Source of the DNA: Pseudozobellia sp. WGM2 | GTDB taxonomy: Bacteria > Bacteroidota > Bacteroidia > Flavobacteriales > Flavobacteriaceae | Length of the DNA stretch: 64,000 nt | Direction: 5' to 3' | Assembly (NCBI RefSeq): GCF_017810075.1 | Contig: NZ_JADNYK010000004.1 | Span: 62,001-126,000, forward strand | Shown: piece by piece, positions 53,171 through 62,195 of the stretch | How the letters are laid out: every line of letters begins with the position of its first letter | Position numbering within the stretch: the first letter of the stretch is position 1 | Made by a program: the position numbers and the translations under genes | Notes under the pieces: generated by a model | The model's input: only the letters and a program-made list of their open reading frames with translations | Told to the model about the DNA's origin: nothing | Database searches by the model: none

Positions 53171-54925
53171 CTAAGATATAAAATCAAAATAACCGAGCAA
53201 AATTTTGTCATTCAATAATCTCGGGGTAACTACTTCAAGTATTTTAGGAGAATTCGACGGCAAATAGAAATCTTTTAAGCACTGATTTAAACTTTCTTCG
53301 TCAGAAACGATTGAATGATCAAAACCGAACTGCTTACTGATTTGTTTGCAAGATAGATGGTGAGAAGTCTCAAAATACCTATCAAAATTATCAGTTTCCT
53401 CCTTTCCAGGTAGTATTCGAAAAATGCCTCCCCCATTATTGTTAATTACTACAATTCGAAAATCAGGTCTGACATATTGGTTCCACAATCCATTACTATC
53501 GTAAAAAAAACTAAGGTCTCCCGTAATTAGAACAGTTGGGGCTTTATCATAAAAAGCAGCACCTACCGCCGTCGAGGTACTACCATCGATACCACTTGTT
53601 CCTCTATTGCAAAAAATACGGTTCGAAAAATGCATATCAAAAAGTTGAGTGTACCTAACTGTAGAACTATTAGATAGTTGTATCTGATATTCAAACGGAA
53701 TACTCTCAATCAAAAACTTAAACGCCTTTAAATCAGAAAAAGCGATTTGTTCAAAATATATATATCTTTTCCTTTTATAAGCTTCCTTCTTTTCGTTCCA
53801 AAAATGGAAGTACTTACTTTCTATCGGTGTTGTACCCTTTATGAACTGATCAAAGAAATTGTTGACATTTGTTTTAAAATGATGAGACAAGCAGAAAAAG
53901 GTATTAAAAGCTTTTATTTCATCAATATGCCAATGGTGTAAAGGTTTATGTTCCCTTAAAAATGCTTTGATTTTTTTTGAAACGACCAGGCCTCCAAATG
54001 TTAGAAGAATATCTGGCTTCAATTGCTCAAATAACAATTCTCTTTTTTCTGATTTTTCAATAGGTGCTAAAATACTATCAATGCTTTGGAAAAAATGGGG
54101 GTGATGTATATTGGATGTCGTCTCGGTCAAAACTATTACCGAAGAATCAGAAGCCAGAATATCTAAATACATCTGTTCTACTGTATTCGGAGGGTTCACC
54201 CCGACAAGCACCATCTTTCTTTCGGAGGAATTCCATTCTTCTAAAAACCCTTCTATGTTTTCTACAGTTAGCGGACTTTCTTCTTTAACCTCAACGGTCA
54301 ATGCAGTTGTAGTTTCATTTGTCAAGGTATCGTACAAAGGCTCTTCGAAAGGTACATTCACATGAACGGGAAGTTTCACTTGAAGCGCAATATTCAAAGC
54401 CTTGTTCAGTTCAGAATCATTATAGGTTTTTACCTCATCTTGTTTCTCATAAATGGATGCGGTACCTAGCCAGTCTGGCATATATTTCTGCACCCGGTTG
54501 ACCGAATGGCTTACATCTTGTTTTAAATTTGCCGAGTGACCGATATGCCTATGAAAAACATCGTCTTGACGTATGGTTTGCCCATCGCCCACATCTATTT
54601 TATAAACTGGGCGGTCTGCAGATATGACCACTAATGGTATACCACTATAAAAGGCTTCCGCGACCGCCGGGTAGTAGTTTAACAGAGCACTACCAGAGGT
54701 ACAGACCACAGCAACGGGTTCGTTTAGCTGTTGGGCAATACCTAAAGCAAAAAAACCTGCACTACGCTCATCAACGATACTAAAACATGAAAAGTAGGGG
54801 TCTTCGGTAAAACCAATGGTCAAAGGTGCATTTCTTGAACCAGGCGAAATAACAATATTCTTTATTTTTTTGGCCTTACAGTGTTGAAGCACCAATTGGG
54901 CAGAGGGTATGCTTGAATGTTTCAT
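53171..54925 (-). CDS. menD: SEPHCHC synthase (2-succinyl-5-enolpyruvyl-6-hydroxy-3-cyclohexene-1-carboxylate synthase)
   Basis: This is a 584-residue thiamine-diphosphate enzyme from the ATG at 54925 (MKHSSIPSAQLVLQHCKAKK); the frame continues three codons upstream to a TTG. N-terminal domain features are VISPGSRNAPLTIGF (about 23-37), VDERSAGFFALGIAQ (the ThDP-activating Glu, about 50-64) and VCTSGSALLNYYPAVAEA. The C-terminal ThDP site is GDLSFFYDSNGLWNQ, followed by VVINNNGGGIFRILPG. It joins 2-oxoglutarate to isochorismate in menaquinone synthesis. A -7 element lies six bases before the start, although the isochorismate synthase gene ends only 47 bp upstream. Confidence 0.94.
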   Translation of the reverse strand: MKHSSIPSAQLVLQHCKAKKIKNIVISPGSRNAPLTIGFTEDPYFSCFSIVDERSAGFFALGIAQQLNEPVAVVCTSGSALLNYYPAVAEAFYSGIPLVVISADRPVYKIDVGDGQTIRQDDVFHRHIGHSANLKQDVSHSVNRVQKYMPDWLGTASIYEKQDEVKTYNDSELNKALNIALQVKLPVHVNVPFEEPLYDTLTNETTTALTVEVKEESPLTVENIEGFLEEWNSSERKMVLVGVNPPNTVEQMYLDILASDSSVIVLTETTSNIHHPHFFQSIDSILAPIEKSEKRELLFEQLKPDILLTFGGLVVSKKIKAFLREHKPLHHWHIDEIKAFNTFFCLSHHFKTNVNNFFDQFIKGTTPIESKYFHFWNEKKEAYKRKRYIYFEQIAFSDLKAFKFLIESIPFEYQIQLSNSSTVRYTQLFDMHFSNRIFCNRGTSGIDGSTSTAVGAAFYDKAPTVLITGDLSFFYDSNGLWNQYVRPDFRIVVINNNGGGIFRILPGKEETDNFDRYFETSHHLSCKQISKQFGFDHSIVSDEESLNQCLKDFYLPSNSPKILEVVTPRLLNDKILLGYFDFIS

Positions 54926-54931
54926 TAAGCA

Positions 54932-54939
54932 CAAAAATA
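54932..54939 (-). promoter_or_regulatory. Candidate internal -7 element before menD
   Basis: The minus strand reads TATTTTTG (TAnnTTTG), with six bases between it and the menD ATG. Confidence 0.4.
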
Positions 54940-54972
54940 CAACGCCTACATTTCTTGACCCAACACTAGCCG

Positions 54973-56079
54973 TTACAAAATGTTAAGCATGGTCTTACTT
55001 TTAGAAACGGTCTCATCCCACTCATTTTCTGGGTCGGATTCTTTTGTAATTCCGCCACCTACATAAATAAGAACCTCGTTACCCAGTAATTTTAGACATC
55101 TAAGATTTACAAATAGGGTCGATTGTTTAGAGATGCTTCGGTAAACTTGATTTTCTTGATTGGCCCTTCGCGAGTTTCTTTTTCTCTCTACCTTAAAATT
55201 CAGCTCGCCCAAATACCCGGTATAGAACTCCCTTGCATAGTTCTCGTTTGCCAAAATAAAATCTTCAGAACTTTTTCTGGGAAGCCCGCAAACAGCCGGA
55301 GTTGGGTGGAGAGCCTTTAAAACATTGTTCAACCCATCATCATTCAAATTTGCCGATATTTTGGTACGCAAGTGAAGAAGATTTCCTGCTCGAATCGATT
55401 CGGTTTCACCTAAAGTCAAATTTGATACTTTACCCTCCAACGCATCGACGATATAATCGGTAACAAATTTCTGTTCTTTTAATTCTTTTTTTTCCCATTT
55501 GATATTTTCATTTTCTCGAAATTTTTGGGTTCCGGCCAGCGAAATGGTCGTCATCTTTTTGTTTTCTACCCGCAGTAAAATTTCAGGGGTAGCTCCCATC
55601 CAAAGTCCTACCTTTGGGTGATACCATAAATAACAAAAGGCGTTTTCATATTTTCCCAATAGTTTTTTGAACAAATTTAAAGGCTTCGATTCCATAGGTA
55701 CTCGCAGGCATCTTGATAAGACCACTTTGTCAAAATTTCCTCGTTCAATTTCAGCGAGTCCTTTTTCGACCAATCTAAGATGAAATTCCTTTTTTTCATC
55801 AACATTGATAAGTGGTAAAGTGTGCTTTGAATCATAATCTTCGGTGTCGAAAGTTTCTAGTTCAAAAAATTGGTCGGGCCTAAGAAGTAAAGTGGGTTTT
55901 TCTTGATCGAAGGGCGCAAATACAAAACCGGTTTCGGTAAAATCTTTAACCGACACCAGATTATCTTCATCTTGAAAAAGAGCTTTCAAGTTTGCTTCTT
56001 TGGGTTTGCGATAAACTACAAGAGGAAGCTCATTTGAAAATTGTTCCTCAATATTTTCAAAAAAATCTGTTTGAATCAT
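54973..56079 (-). CDS. menF: Isochorismate synthase (MenF/EntC type)
   Basis: This is a 368-residue chorismate-binding enzyme. The ATG at 56079 is chosen because it overlaps the stop of the thioesterase gene as ATGA; the frame reaches 56115. Motifs are IERGNFDKVVLSRCLRV (about 117-133), FCYLWYHPKVGLWMGATPEILL (about 150-171), TTISLAGTQKFRENENIKW (about 178-196), KELKEQKFVTDYIVDAL (about 197-213), HPTPAVCGLPRKSSEDFI and YVGGGITKESDPENEWDE at the end. It isomerises chorismate to isochorismate, the first committed step of the menaquinone pathway, and is followed by menD. Confidence 0.9.
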   Translation of the reverse strand: MIQTDFFENIEEQFSNELPLVVYRKPKEANLKALFQDEDNLVSVKDFTETGFVFAPFDQEKPTLLLRPDQFFELETFDTEDYDSKHTLPLINVDEKKEFHLRLVEKGLAEIERGNFDKVVLSRCLRVPMESKPLNLFKKLLGKYENAFCYLWYHPKVGLWMGATPEILLRVENKKMTTISLAGTQKFRENENIKWEKKELKEQKFVTDYIVDALEGKVSNLTLGETESIRAGNLLHLRTKISANLNDDGLNNVLKALHPTPAVCGLPRKSSEDFILANENYAREFYTGYLGELNFKVERKRNSRRANQENQVYRSISKQSTLFVNLRCLKLLGNEVLIYVGGGITKESDPENEWDETVSKSKTMLNIL

Positions 56080-56501
56080 TTTTGCTTCTGCAATGCTATA
56101 GTGGTCAATTTGCAAATGGAAACCAGTTCATCATTTGAGTTCGTGATTTTTATATCCCAAACCTGAGTAGTACGGCCTTTATGCAAAAGAGTAGCCTTGG
56201 CAAATACATCGCCATCACGCACACTCTTCACATGATTCGCGGATATTTCTATACCACGAATGGCAAATTTTTGGGCATCAAGAAAAATATAAGAGGCCAT
56301 ACTACCGACACTTTCGGCCAAAGCCACCATGGCCCCACCATGAAGAACACCATCAGGTTGATGTACCTTAGAGTTCACTGGCATTTTTGCAACTAAAAAG
56401 TCGGCTCCTACATCGGTATACTCGATTTCCAAAGTTTCCATAAGTGTGTTTTCCGACGACTTGTTACAAACTTTCAGTATTTTTTCTTTGTAGCCCTCCA
56501 T
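56076..56501 (-). CDS. PaaI-type hotdog thioesterase, probable DHNA-CoA thioesterase
   Basis: This is a 141-residue single hotdog-fold domain. Active-site features are KMPVNSKVHQPDGVLHGGAMVALAESVGSMAS (about 38-69), with the HGG turn and catalytic Glu, and AIRGIEISANHVKSVRDGDVFAKATLLHKGRTTQVWDI (about 79-117). The stop overlaps the start of the isochorismate synthase gene (ATGA), so it belongs to the men operon. The menaquinone pathway needs a thioesterase to release 1,4-dihydroxy-2-naphthoate from CoA (MenI role), which is the natural assignment. Specificity itself is inferred. Confidence 0.85.
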   Translation of the reverse strand: MEGYKEKILKVCNKSSENTLMETLEIEYTDVGADFLVAKMPVNSKVHQPDGVLHGGAMVALAESVGSMASYIFLDAQKFAIRGIEISANHVKSVRDGDVFAKATLLHKGRTTQVWDIKITNSNDELVSICKLTTIALQKQK

Positions 56502-56507
56502 AAATTA

Positions 56508-56515
56508 TATTTTTG
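56508..56515 (+). promoter_or_regulatory. -7 element for the hydrolase-GNAT-VOC operon
   Basis: TATTTTTG matches TAnnTTTG, 54 bp before the ATG at 56570. Confidence 0.45.
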
Positions 56516-56569
56516 GTAAAATTAAACAATAGCCCATCACTAACCCCCTACTTGATCAGAGATTTTAAT

Positions 56570-57217
56570 ATGAACACAACAGAGAAAACTGTAAGTTATG
56601 TCAGTACCAATTCTTATTCTACCCTGAACAAGCTAGGCAACAAGACTAAAAATGTTTGGGTCGTTCTACATGGTATCGGTTATCTAAGTCGTTATTTTTT
56701 AAAATATTTTGATGATTTACAAAAAGACGAAAACTATATAATTGCTCCACAGGCACCGTCTAAATATTATCTCAACAGTAAATACCGCCACGTCGGGGCG
56801 AGCTGGCTAACCAAAGAAGATACAGCAAGAGAAACTAAAAATGTAATTGCGTATCTAGATAGTGTACTACACCAAGAACACATACCTGAAAACTGTAACC
56901 TTATTATCTTCGGATTTTCTCAAGGGGTGTCGATCGCATCACGTTGGGTGGCACAAAAAAAGCTTAAATGCAAACAATTGGTTTTATACGCCGGTGGCCT
57001 ACCAAATGAATTGAGAAAATGCGATTTTGAATTTTTACAGAAGAATAATACGAAGGTAACTCTATTGGTAGGCGATAAAGATGAATTTATCAATGTCGAT
57101 CGACTCAAGGCCGAAGAGGAAAAAATGAACGAATTATTCGGTGATTCTGTGGAACAGATTATTTTTGAGGGAAAGCATGAAGTAAAAAAAGAACTGATCA
57201 ATAAGCTTGTAGAATGA
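56570..57217 (+). CDS. Alpha/beta hydrolase (phospholipase/carboxylesterase-like)
   Basis: This is a 215-residue protein from the ATG at 56570 (MNTTEKTVSYVSTNSYSTLN); the longer frame from 56513 overlaps the promoter element. The oxyanion-region HG is in VWVVLHGIGYLSRYFLKYF (about 28-46), the nucleophile elbow is GFSQGVSIASRW (Ser near 120), the acid lies in LVGDKDEFIN, and the His in EGKHEVKKELIN. It hydrolyses an ester, substrate unknown. The last four bases (ATGA) overlap the next gene start. Confidence 0.82.
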   Translation: MNTTEKTVSYVSTNSYSTLNKLGNKTKNVWVVLHGIGYLSRYFLKYFDDLQKDENYIIAPQAPSKYYLNSKYRHVGASWLTKEDTARETKNVIAYLDSVLHQEHIPENCNLIIFGFSQGVSIASRWVAQKKLKCKQLVLYAGGLPNELRKCDFEFLQKNNTKVTLLVGDKDEFINVDRLKAEEEKMNELFGDSVEQIIFEGKHEVKKELINKLVE

Positions 57218-57789
57218 TAAAAACCTTCACCTTAGAAAACAGCTTCGTTAAGCTCTCTCCACTCACCTTAGAAAATTTTAAAGAGCTTTCTTCCATTGCC
57301 TCTCAAGAGAAGTTGGTTCAATATTCTCCTTCAGATATTGAATCGGCCGATTCTTTAAAAAATTATGTGGAAATTGCTCTCGAGCAGCAAACGAATAAAA
57401 CTAGCATTCCCTTTATCATTTATGACAAGACCAAACAAAGTTTTGCCGGAACTACGAGATACATGAATATTGATTGGCGAAATAAAGTATTGCATATCGG
57501 ATCAACTTGGATCGGAAGGGAATTTCACGGGAGCGGACTAAATTCGAATATCAAATTTTTGATGTTGAACCATGCATTTGATGTGATGGACTTTGAAAAA
57601 GTTGAATTTCGCATCGACGAGCGCAACCTGCGGTCCAGAAAGGCAGTTGAAAAGTTGGGTGGTGTTTTAGAAGGAATTCTTAGAAAAAACGTGTATCTGC
57701 TTGATGGCTTCAAAAGAAACACATGTTGTTACGGAATTCTGAAGGAAGAATGGCACCTGACCAAACAAAAAAACTTTCAAAATTATTGA
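57214..57789 (+). CDS. GNAT-family N-acetyltransferase (RimJ/RimL-like)
   Basis: This is a 191-residue protein with the RimJ/RimL-type core: FAGTTRYMNIDWRNKVLHIGSTWIGREFHGSGLNSNIKFLMLNHAFD (about 72-118), KVEFRIDERNLRSRKAVEKLGGVLEGILRKN (about 128-158) and the terminal YGILKEEW. It probably acetylates an amine on a small molecule or protein. The start overlaps the hydrolase stop, and the VOC gene follows with no gap. Confidence 0.88.
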   Translation: MIKTFTLENSFVKLSPLTLENFKELSSIASQEKLVQYSPSDIESADSLKNYVEIALEQQTNKTSIPFIIYDKTKQSFAGTTRYMNIDWRNKVLHIGSTWIGREFHGSGLNSNIKFLMLNHAFDVMDFEKVEFRIDERNLRSRKAVEKLGGVLEGILRKNVYLLDGFKRNTCCYGILKEEWHLTKQKNFQNY

Positions 57790-58179
57790 ATGAAAAAATC
57801 AGTTGCACAGGTCAGTTTACTCGTGAACAATTACGATGAAGCCATTGAGTTTTATACACAAAAACTAGGTTTTAAATTACTCGAAGATACCGAAATTGGT
57901 GAAGGTAAAAGGTGGGTTACTGTTGGTTCTGAAGACAAATATGTCTGCAATTTGTTACTTGCCAAGGCAGTTAATCAGGTTCAGCAAAACGCGGTGGGCA
58001 ATCAGAGTGGCGGTCGCGTATTTCTATTTCTCTATACCGATCGTTTTTGGGAAGATTTCGAAACGATGAAAAGTAAAGGTGTTGAGTTTAATGAAGAACC
58101 TCGAGAAGAGCCTTATGGTACCGTTGTGGTCTTTAAAGATTTGTACGGTAACCTTTGGGATATGATTCAACCCAACTAA
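57790..58179 (+). CDS. VOC-superfamily (glyoxalase-like) protein
   Basis: This is a 129-residue protein with two beta-alpha-beta-beta-beta modules: VAQVSLLVNNYDEAIEFYTQKLGFKLLEDTEIG (4-36) and GRVFLFLYTDRFWEDFETMKSKGVEFNEEPREEPYGTVVVFKDLYGNLWDMIQP (about 75-128). Metal ligands of the fold are poorly defined: the first His of glyoxalases is absent (Gln/Ser positions), while Glu near 102 and the late positions fit. Dioxygenase, isomerase or binding functions are all possible. Start directly abuts the GNAT stop; the end overlaps the convergent oxidase gene by four bases. Confidence 0.85.
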   Translation: MKKSVAQVSLLVNNYDEAIEFYTQKLGFKLLEDTEIGEGKRWVTVGSEDKYVCNLLLAKAVNQVQQNAVGNQSGGRVFLFLYTDRFWEDFETMKSKGVEFNEEPREEPYGTVVVFKDLYGNLWDMIQPN

Positions 58180-59426
58180 AACTTTCTGTTGGGATTAAAG
58201 GCGGATATATCCATTGACGTTTTCTTTTCATCGATAACTTCAGAAACCAATTTGCCTGTGGCGGGCCCTAAACTCCAGCCCATCATTGCATGACCCGTTG
58301 CAAAAGTCAGGTTCTTAAATTTTGATGATTTCCCGATATATGGAAGTCCATCAGGAGAAACAGGTCGTAATCCGGTTTTTGCACTTTCTTTTTCTTCTTG
58401 TGTAATCTCTAAATCGGGGTAAAATCTTTTGGCCCCTGCCGCAATTGCTTCCACCCTTTCTTTTCTTATAAAAGCATTATTGCCTGAAAACTCCATAGTA
58501 CCCGCAAATCTGGTAAAACCGACCATAGGGGTAACGGCCATTTTTGATTCCATCAATATGGCGGGCATATTTATGCCCGTATTCCTTTTTACGTTGATAC
58601 GATATCCTTTTCCTCCCTGTAACGAAAGTTTCAAATCTAATTGTTTTGCTATTCTACCGCTCCAAGACCCTGCGGCAAGAACAAGCTCGTCTGTTAGATA
58701 TGAGCCCTTAGAAGTAATAATTTTTTTCACCATCGCATTATTCGTCTCAATATTCAATACTTCTTCATTGATTTTCACCACTACCCCTACGTCTTTTAAG
58801 TACTGAAGCATTTTCGGCATAATTTGAGTAGGTGTAGTATGCCAGTCACATTCATAATGAATGGCACCCTCTGCGTTAATTTTGACATTAGGTTCAATAC
58901 GTTCTAGCTGCTTTTTATCGAGTTCGGAAACCTCAAGCCCCAAATCGTTCGCTTTTCTGGCAACCGCTTTTTCATGGTCATAAGCATTCTTTGTTTTGTA
59001 TAGCATCAATAGGCCTTTACGCTCCAATTGAAAACTGCCCAAATCGTTAGAAGCTTTAATTTCGGAGAATAATTCTCTGCTCAGCAGATTAATATCCATT
59101 ATAACCGGTATCGCTTTATCTACCTTGGCATGGGTCGATGATTTATGAAAGTGCCACGCCCACTTGAAAAATTCAGTATCCCAACGGGGTTTCATATAAA
59201 ACGGACTGGCAGAATTAAACATCATTTTTATGCCCTTGGCAATCATACCGGGCGAAGCCAATGGTACTATATGACTGGGAGTTATATAACCGGCATTAAC
59301 GAAAGAAGCTCCTGAGGTAATATCCGATTTATCGATTACCGTGACCTGATGTCCTTCTTTTTGTAAATAATAAGCTGAACTCAGTCCGATAATACCACCC
59401 CCAATAATTACAATATTCTTGCTCAA
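58176..59426 (-). CDS. FAD-dependent D-amino-acid dehydrogenase, probable cis-4-hydroxy-D-proline dehydrogenase/oxidase
   Basis: This is a 416-residue DAO-family protein. The FAD-binding opening is NIVIIGGGIIGLSSAYYLQKEG (4-25), with VIDKSDITSGASFVNAGYI (about 31-49), and the C-terminal PVSPDGLPYIGKSSKFKNLTFATGHAMMGWSLGPATGKLVSE (about 352-393). It is the last gene of a four-gene operon whose other members fit trans-4-hydroxy-L-proline degradation, so its likely substrate is cis-4-hydroxy-D-proline, which it would oxidise to a pyrroline-4-hydroxy-2-carboxylate at the inner membrane or in the cytoplasm. The start is 11 bp after the epimerase stop. Confidence 0.88.
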   Translation of the reverse strand: MSKNIVIIGGGIIGLSSAYYLQKEGHQVTVIDKSDITSGASFVNAGYITPSHIVPLASPGMIAKGIKMMFNSASPFYMKPRWDTEFFKWAWHFHKSSTHAKVDKAIPVIMDINLLSRELFSEIKASNDLGSFQLERKGLLMLYKTKNAYDHEKAVARKANDLGLEVSELDKKQLERIEPNVKINAEGAIHYECDWHTTPTQIMPKMLQYLKDVGVVVKINEEVLNIETNNAMVKKIITSKGSYLTDELVLAAGSWSGRIAKQLDLKLSLQGGKGYRINVKRNTGINMPAILMESKMAVTPMVGFTRFAGTMEFSGNNAFIRKERVEAIAAGAKRFYPDLEITQEEKESAKTGLRPVSPDGLPYIGKSSKFKNLTFATGHAMMGWSLGPATGKLVSEVIDEKKTSMDISAFNPNRKF

Positions 59427-59437
59427 TATTCTCTATT

Positions 59438-60445
59438 TTAAATCACTTGAAATCCATAAGCGTACGGGTCGTCATCATCGATGGTGATGGTATTATAACC
59501 ATATATTTTTGCCCAGCCCTGAATACTTGGGCTTATGGCAATCTGACCACCAATACTCGTTTCTTTCTCTATTTTGCCCACAAATTGAGACCCTATATAA
59601 CTTTCATGAATAAATTCTTCACCGAGTTTCAATTTACCTTTGGCGTGCCATTGGGCCATTCTAGCAGACGTGCCGGTGCCACAGGGCGATCGATCAATAG
59701 CTTTATCACCATAAAACACTGCATTTCTGGCAGTGGCCAAAGGTGATATCGTAGTACCTGTCCATAAAACATGACTAACTCCTTTTATGGTTTTATCTTC
59801 CGGATGTACGAATCGCTCAACATATTTTTGGTTGATTTTTTCTCGGATTTCCTGACTGAACTGAATGAGTTTACTGGCCGAAAAATCTTGAACACCTGTA
59901 AAATTAGTTTGGGGATCAATAATCGCGTAAAAATTTCCTCCGTAGGAAACATCAAAGACCAACTCACCCAGAGAAGAGCTATTGATCGTGAGTTCAGTAG
60001 CCGCCAGATATGATTTTACATTGGTCAGTTTTACCCACTCTACTTTCTCATTAGACATATTATACTCGATTTCTACCAAGCCTGCCGGAGCTTCCATACG
60101 AATTTTACCAGGGGTTTTCGGTATAATCAGTCCTTCTTCAACACCAATGGTTATAGACCCTATCGTACCATGACCGCACATAGGTAAACAACCACTGGTC
60201 TCGATAAAAAGAATGGCGAAATCGTTCTTAGGATCACTGGGTGGATAAAATATACTACCACTCATCATATCGTGCCCCCGCGGCTCAAACATTAAGCCTT
60301 TACGGATCCAATCGAATTCTTTAATAAAATGCTGCCTTTTTTCACTCATACTTAAGCCAATGAGTTCTGGGCCTCCCTTAGCAATTACCCTAACAGGGTT
60401 GCCACAGGTATGGGCATCAATGCAGGTGAAAATAGATTTAGCCAT
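59438..60445 (-). CDS. 4-hydroxyproline 2-epimerase
   Basis: This is a 335-residue member of the proline-racemase superfamily. Both catalytic Cys residues are present: Cys90 in SGCLPMCGHGTIG and Cys255 in DRSPCGTGTSARMAQ, which separates racemases/epimerases from the dehydratases that have Thr at the second place. The opening TCIDAHTCGNPVRVIAKGG is typical. It converts trans-4-hydroxy-L-proline to cis-4-hydroxy-D-proline, the entry step to the catabolic pathway encoded by its neighbours. Confidence 0.92.
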   Translation of the reverse strand: MAKSIFTCIDAHTCGNPVRVIAKGGPELIGLSMSEKRQHFIKEFDWIRKGLMFEPRGHDMMSGSIFYPPSDPKNDFAILFIETSGCLPMCGHGTIGSITIGVEEGLIIPKTPGKIRMEAPAGLVEIEYNMSNEKVEWVKLTNVKSYLAATELTINSSSLGELVFDVSYGGNFYAIIDPQTNFTGVQDFSASKLIQFSQEIREKINQKYVERFVHPEDKTIKGVSHVLWTGTTISPLATARNAVFYGDKAIDRSPCGTGTSARMAQWHAKGKLKLGEEFIHESYIGSQFVGKIEKETSIGGQIAISPSIQGWAKIYGYNTITIDDDDPYAYGFQVI

Positions 60446-60467
60446 TCAAAATGTTTGCTTAAAGAGG

Positions 60468-62054
60468 CTAACCCACCTTCGAATCGGTATGTTCGCCGTC
60501 AAGTATTCTCATTAAACCTAACGGATTATCATCTTTCAACGCATCTGGCAAATATTCTTGCGGCCAATTTTGATACGATACAGGTCTTAACCACCTTTTA
60601 ATAGACGAAGTGCCTACCGAAGTAAAGCGACTATCTGTACTTGCGGGAAACGGACCACCGTGGTGCATAGAAGGGCATACCTCTACACCTGTAGGTACCC
60701 CGTTGAATATAATTCGCCCTACCCTGCTCTGTAATGCATCTATAGTTTGTGAAAAAGATTCAAATTCAGAAGCTTCACCCAAAACTGTACCTGTCAATTG
60801 CCCTTCAAGGCGATTGATCACAGCGGTAAGTTCGTTTGCATCATCACATCTAACGACAACAGAAAAAGGGCCAAATACTTCTTCATGAAGTTTTGGGTTC
60901 TTCATAAAATCGGCTCCCGCTACCGTGAGTACTTTCTGCTTTCCGTAATTCGGTGCACTATCGGCTTCATAATCGGCAACAACATCTATACCGCCCTGAT
61001 GAGATAGTTCTTCCTTGCCCTTTTCATAATTACTATGAATATTCGGGTGAAGCATGCATGACGGATCAAGCTTTAAGATTTCACTACCCAACGTTTTTAT
61101 AAATTGATCTAAAGATTCACTTTTTATACCTAAAATAAGTCCTGGGTTGGTGCAGAATTGACCAGCTCCCAAGGTTATAGAACCTGCATATTTTGTAGCC
61201 CAGTCGGTGCCGTTTTCAGATAAAGCTGACGGAAGGGCGACTACTGGGTTGATACTACCCATTTCGGCAAAAACTGGAATAGGCTCTTCACGCTCTGCCG
61301 CTAATTTGTAGAGTGCCGTTCCACCTTTTATGCTACCTGTAAAACCAACCCCTTTAATAGCCGGGTGCAGCACCAATTGTTTACCTACTTCTATTCCACT
61401 ACTGTTCAAATTGGAAAAAACTCCTTCTGGCATACCTGTTCGTTCCGCAGCCTTCACAATAGCGGAAGAAATAAGCTCACCAGTAGCCGCATGCATGGGG
61501 TGACTTTTAACAATTACCGGGCAACCTGCCGCCAGGGCACTTGCTGTATCACCGCCGGCAGTGGAAAATGCCAAAGGAAAATTACTCGATCCAAAAACGC
61601 CAATCGGGCCAATCGGCAAAAGCATTTTTCGTAAATCAACTTTTGGCAACGGTTCTCTATCAGGTTGTGCGGTATCTATGGTGGCTTCAACCCATGAACC
61701 TTCTTTTAAAAGAGTAGCAAAAGCTCGCAGCTGCCCCATTGTTCTTCCTCGTTCCCCTTTGGCCCTACCTTCGGGCAAACCGGATTCTCTGGTATAGGCT
61801 TCAATCAGCTCATTACCCAAGGCTTCGATTTCTTCAGCAATAGCAACCAAAAATTCTGCCTTTCGCGCACCAGAATAATTTTTGTACTCAAGAAAAGCTT
61901 CTTGAGCTTTTAACGCCGCGGTTTCAATTTCATCTTTTGTAGCTTCATGAAATTGCCAGTCTGTGGCTGTATTCTGTTTTGGATCAAAAGTGGTATATGT
62001 CTCTTTTCCTAGAGCCGATAAATCACTTCCTATATAGTTTTTTCCTGTAATCAT
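60468..62054 (-). CDS. Aldehyde dehydrogenase, probable 2-oxoglutarate semialdehyde dehydrogenase
   Basis: This is a 528-residue ALDH-superfamily protein opening ITGKNYIGSDLSALGKETY. It has FGSSNFPLAFSTAGGDTASALAAGCPVIVKSHP (about 154-186, cofactor-binding), general base Glu264 in FAEMGSINP and nucleophile Cys301 in GAGQFCTNPGL. The NFPLAFS/GGDTASAL pattern is that of the oxoglutarate-semialdehyde dehydrogenase (NADP-preferring) subfamily. It performs the final oxidation to 2-oxoglutarate in hydroxyproline breakdown. Flanked by the epimerase (22 bp) and the deaminase gene (141 bp). Confidence 0.92.
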   Translation of the reverse strand: MITGKNYIGSDLSALGKETYTTFDPKQNTATDWQFHEATKDEIETAALKAQEAFLEYKNYSGARKAEFLVAIAEEIEALGNELIEAYTRESGLPEGRAKGERGRTMGQLRAFATLLKEGSWVEATIDTAQPDREPLPKVDLRKMLLPIGPIGVFGSSNFPLAFSTAGGDTASALAAGCPVIVKSHPMHAATGELISSAIVKAAERTGMPEGVFSNLNSSGIEVGKQLVLHPAIKGVGFTGSIKGGTALYKLAAEREEPIPVFAEMGSINPVVALPSALSENGTDWATKYAGSITLGAGQFCTNPGLILGIKSESLDQFIKTLGSEILKLDPSCMLHPNIHSNYEKGKEELSHQGGIDVVADYEADSAPNYGKQKVLTVAGADFMKNPKLHEEVFGPFSVVVRCDDANELTAVINRLEGQLTGTVLGEASEFESFSQTIDALQSRVGRIIFNGVPTGVEVCPSMHHGGPFPASTDSRFTSVGTSSIKRWLRPVSYQNWPQEYLPDALKDDNPLGLMRILDGEHTDSKVG

Positions 62055-62195
62055 TTTAAGAGAATTTGAGGTTTATAACTGACTGTTGAAATCTACCATA
62101 TTTGAAGATAGAAGTCAAGCATTTAAGAGAAGATTATAATCTATGGAAATAATCTAATACATAGCCTTTTTCTCTAAGCCAAGCGGTAAATTAAA

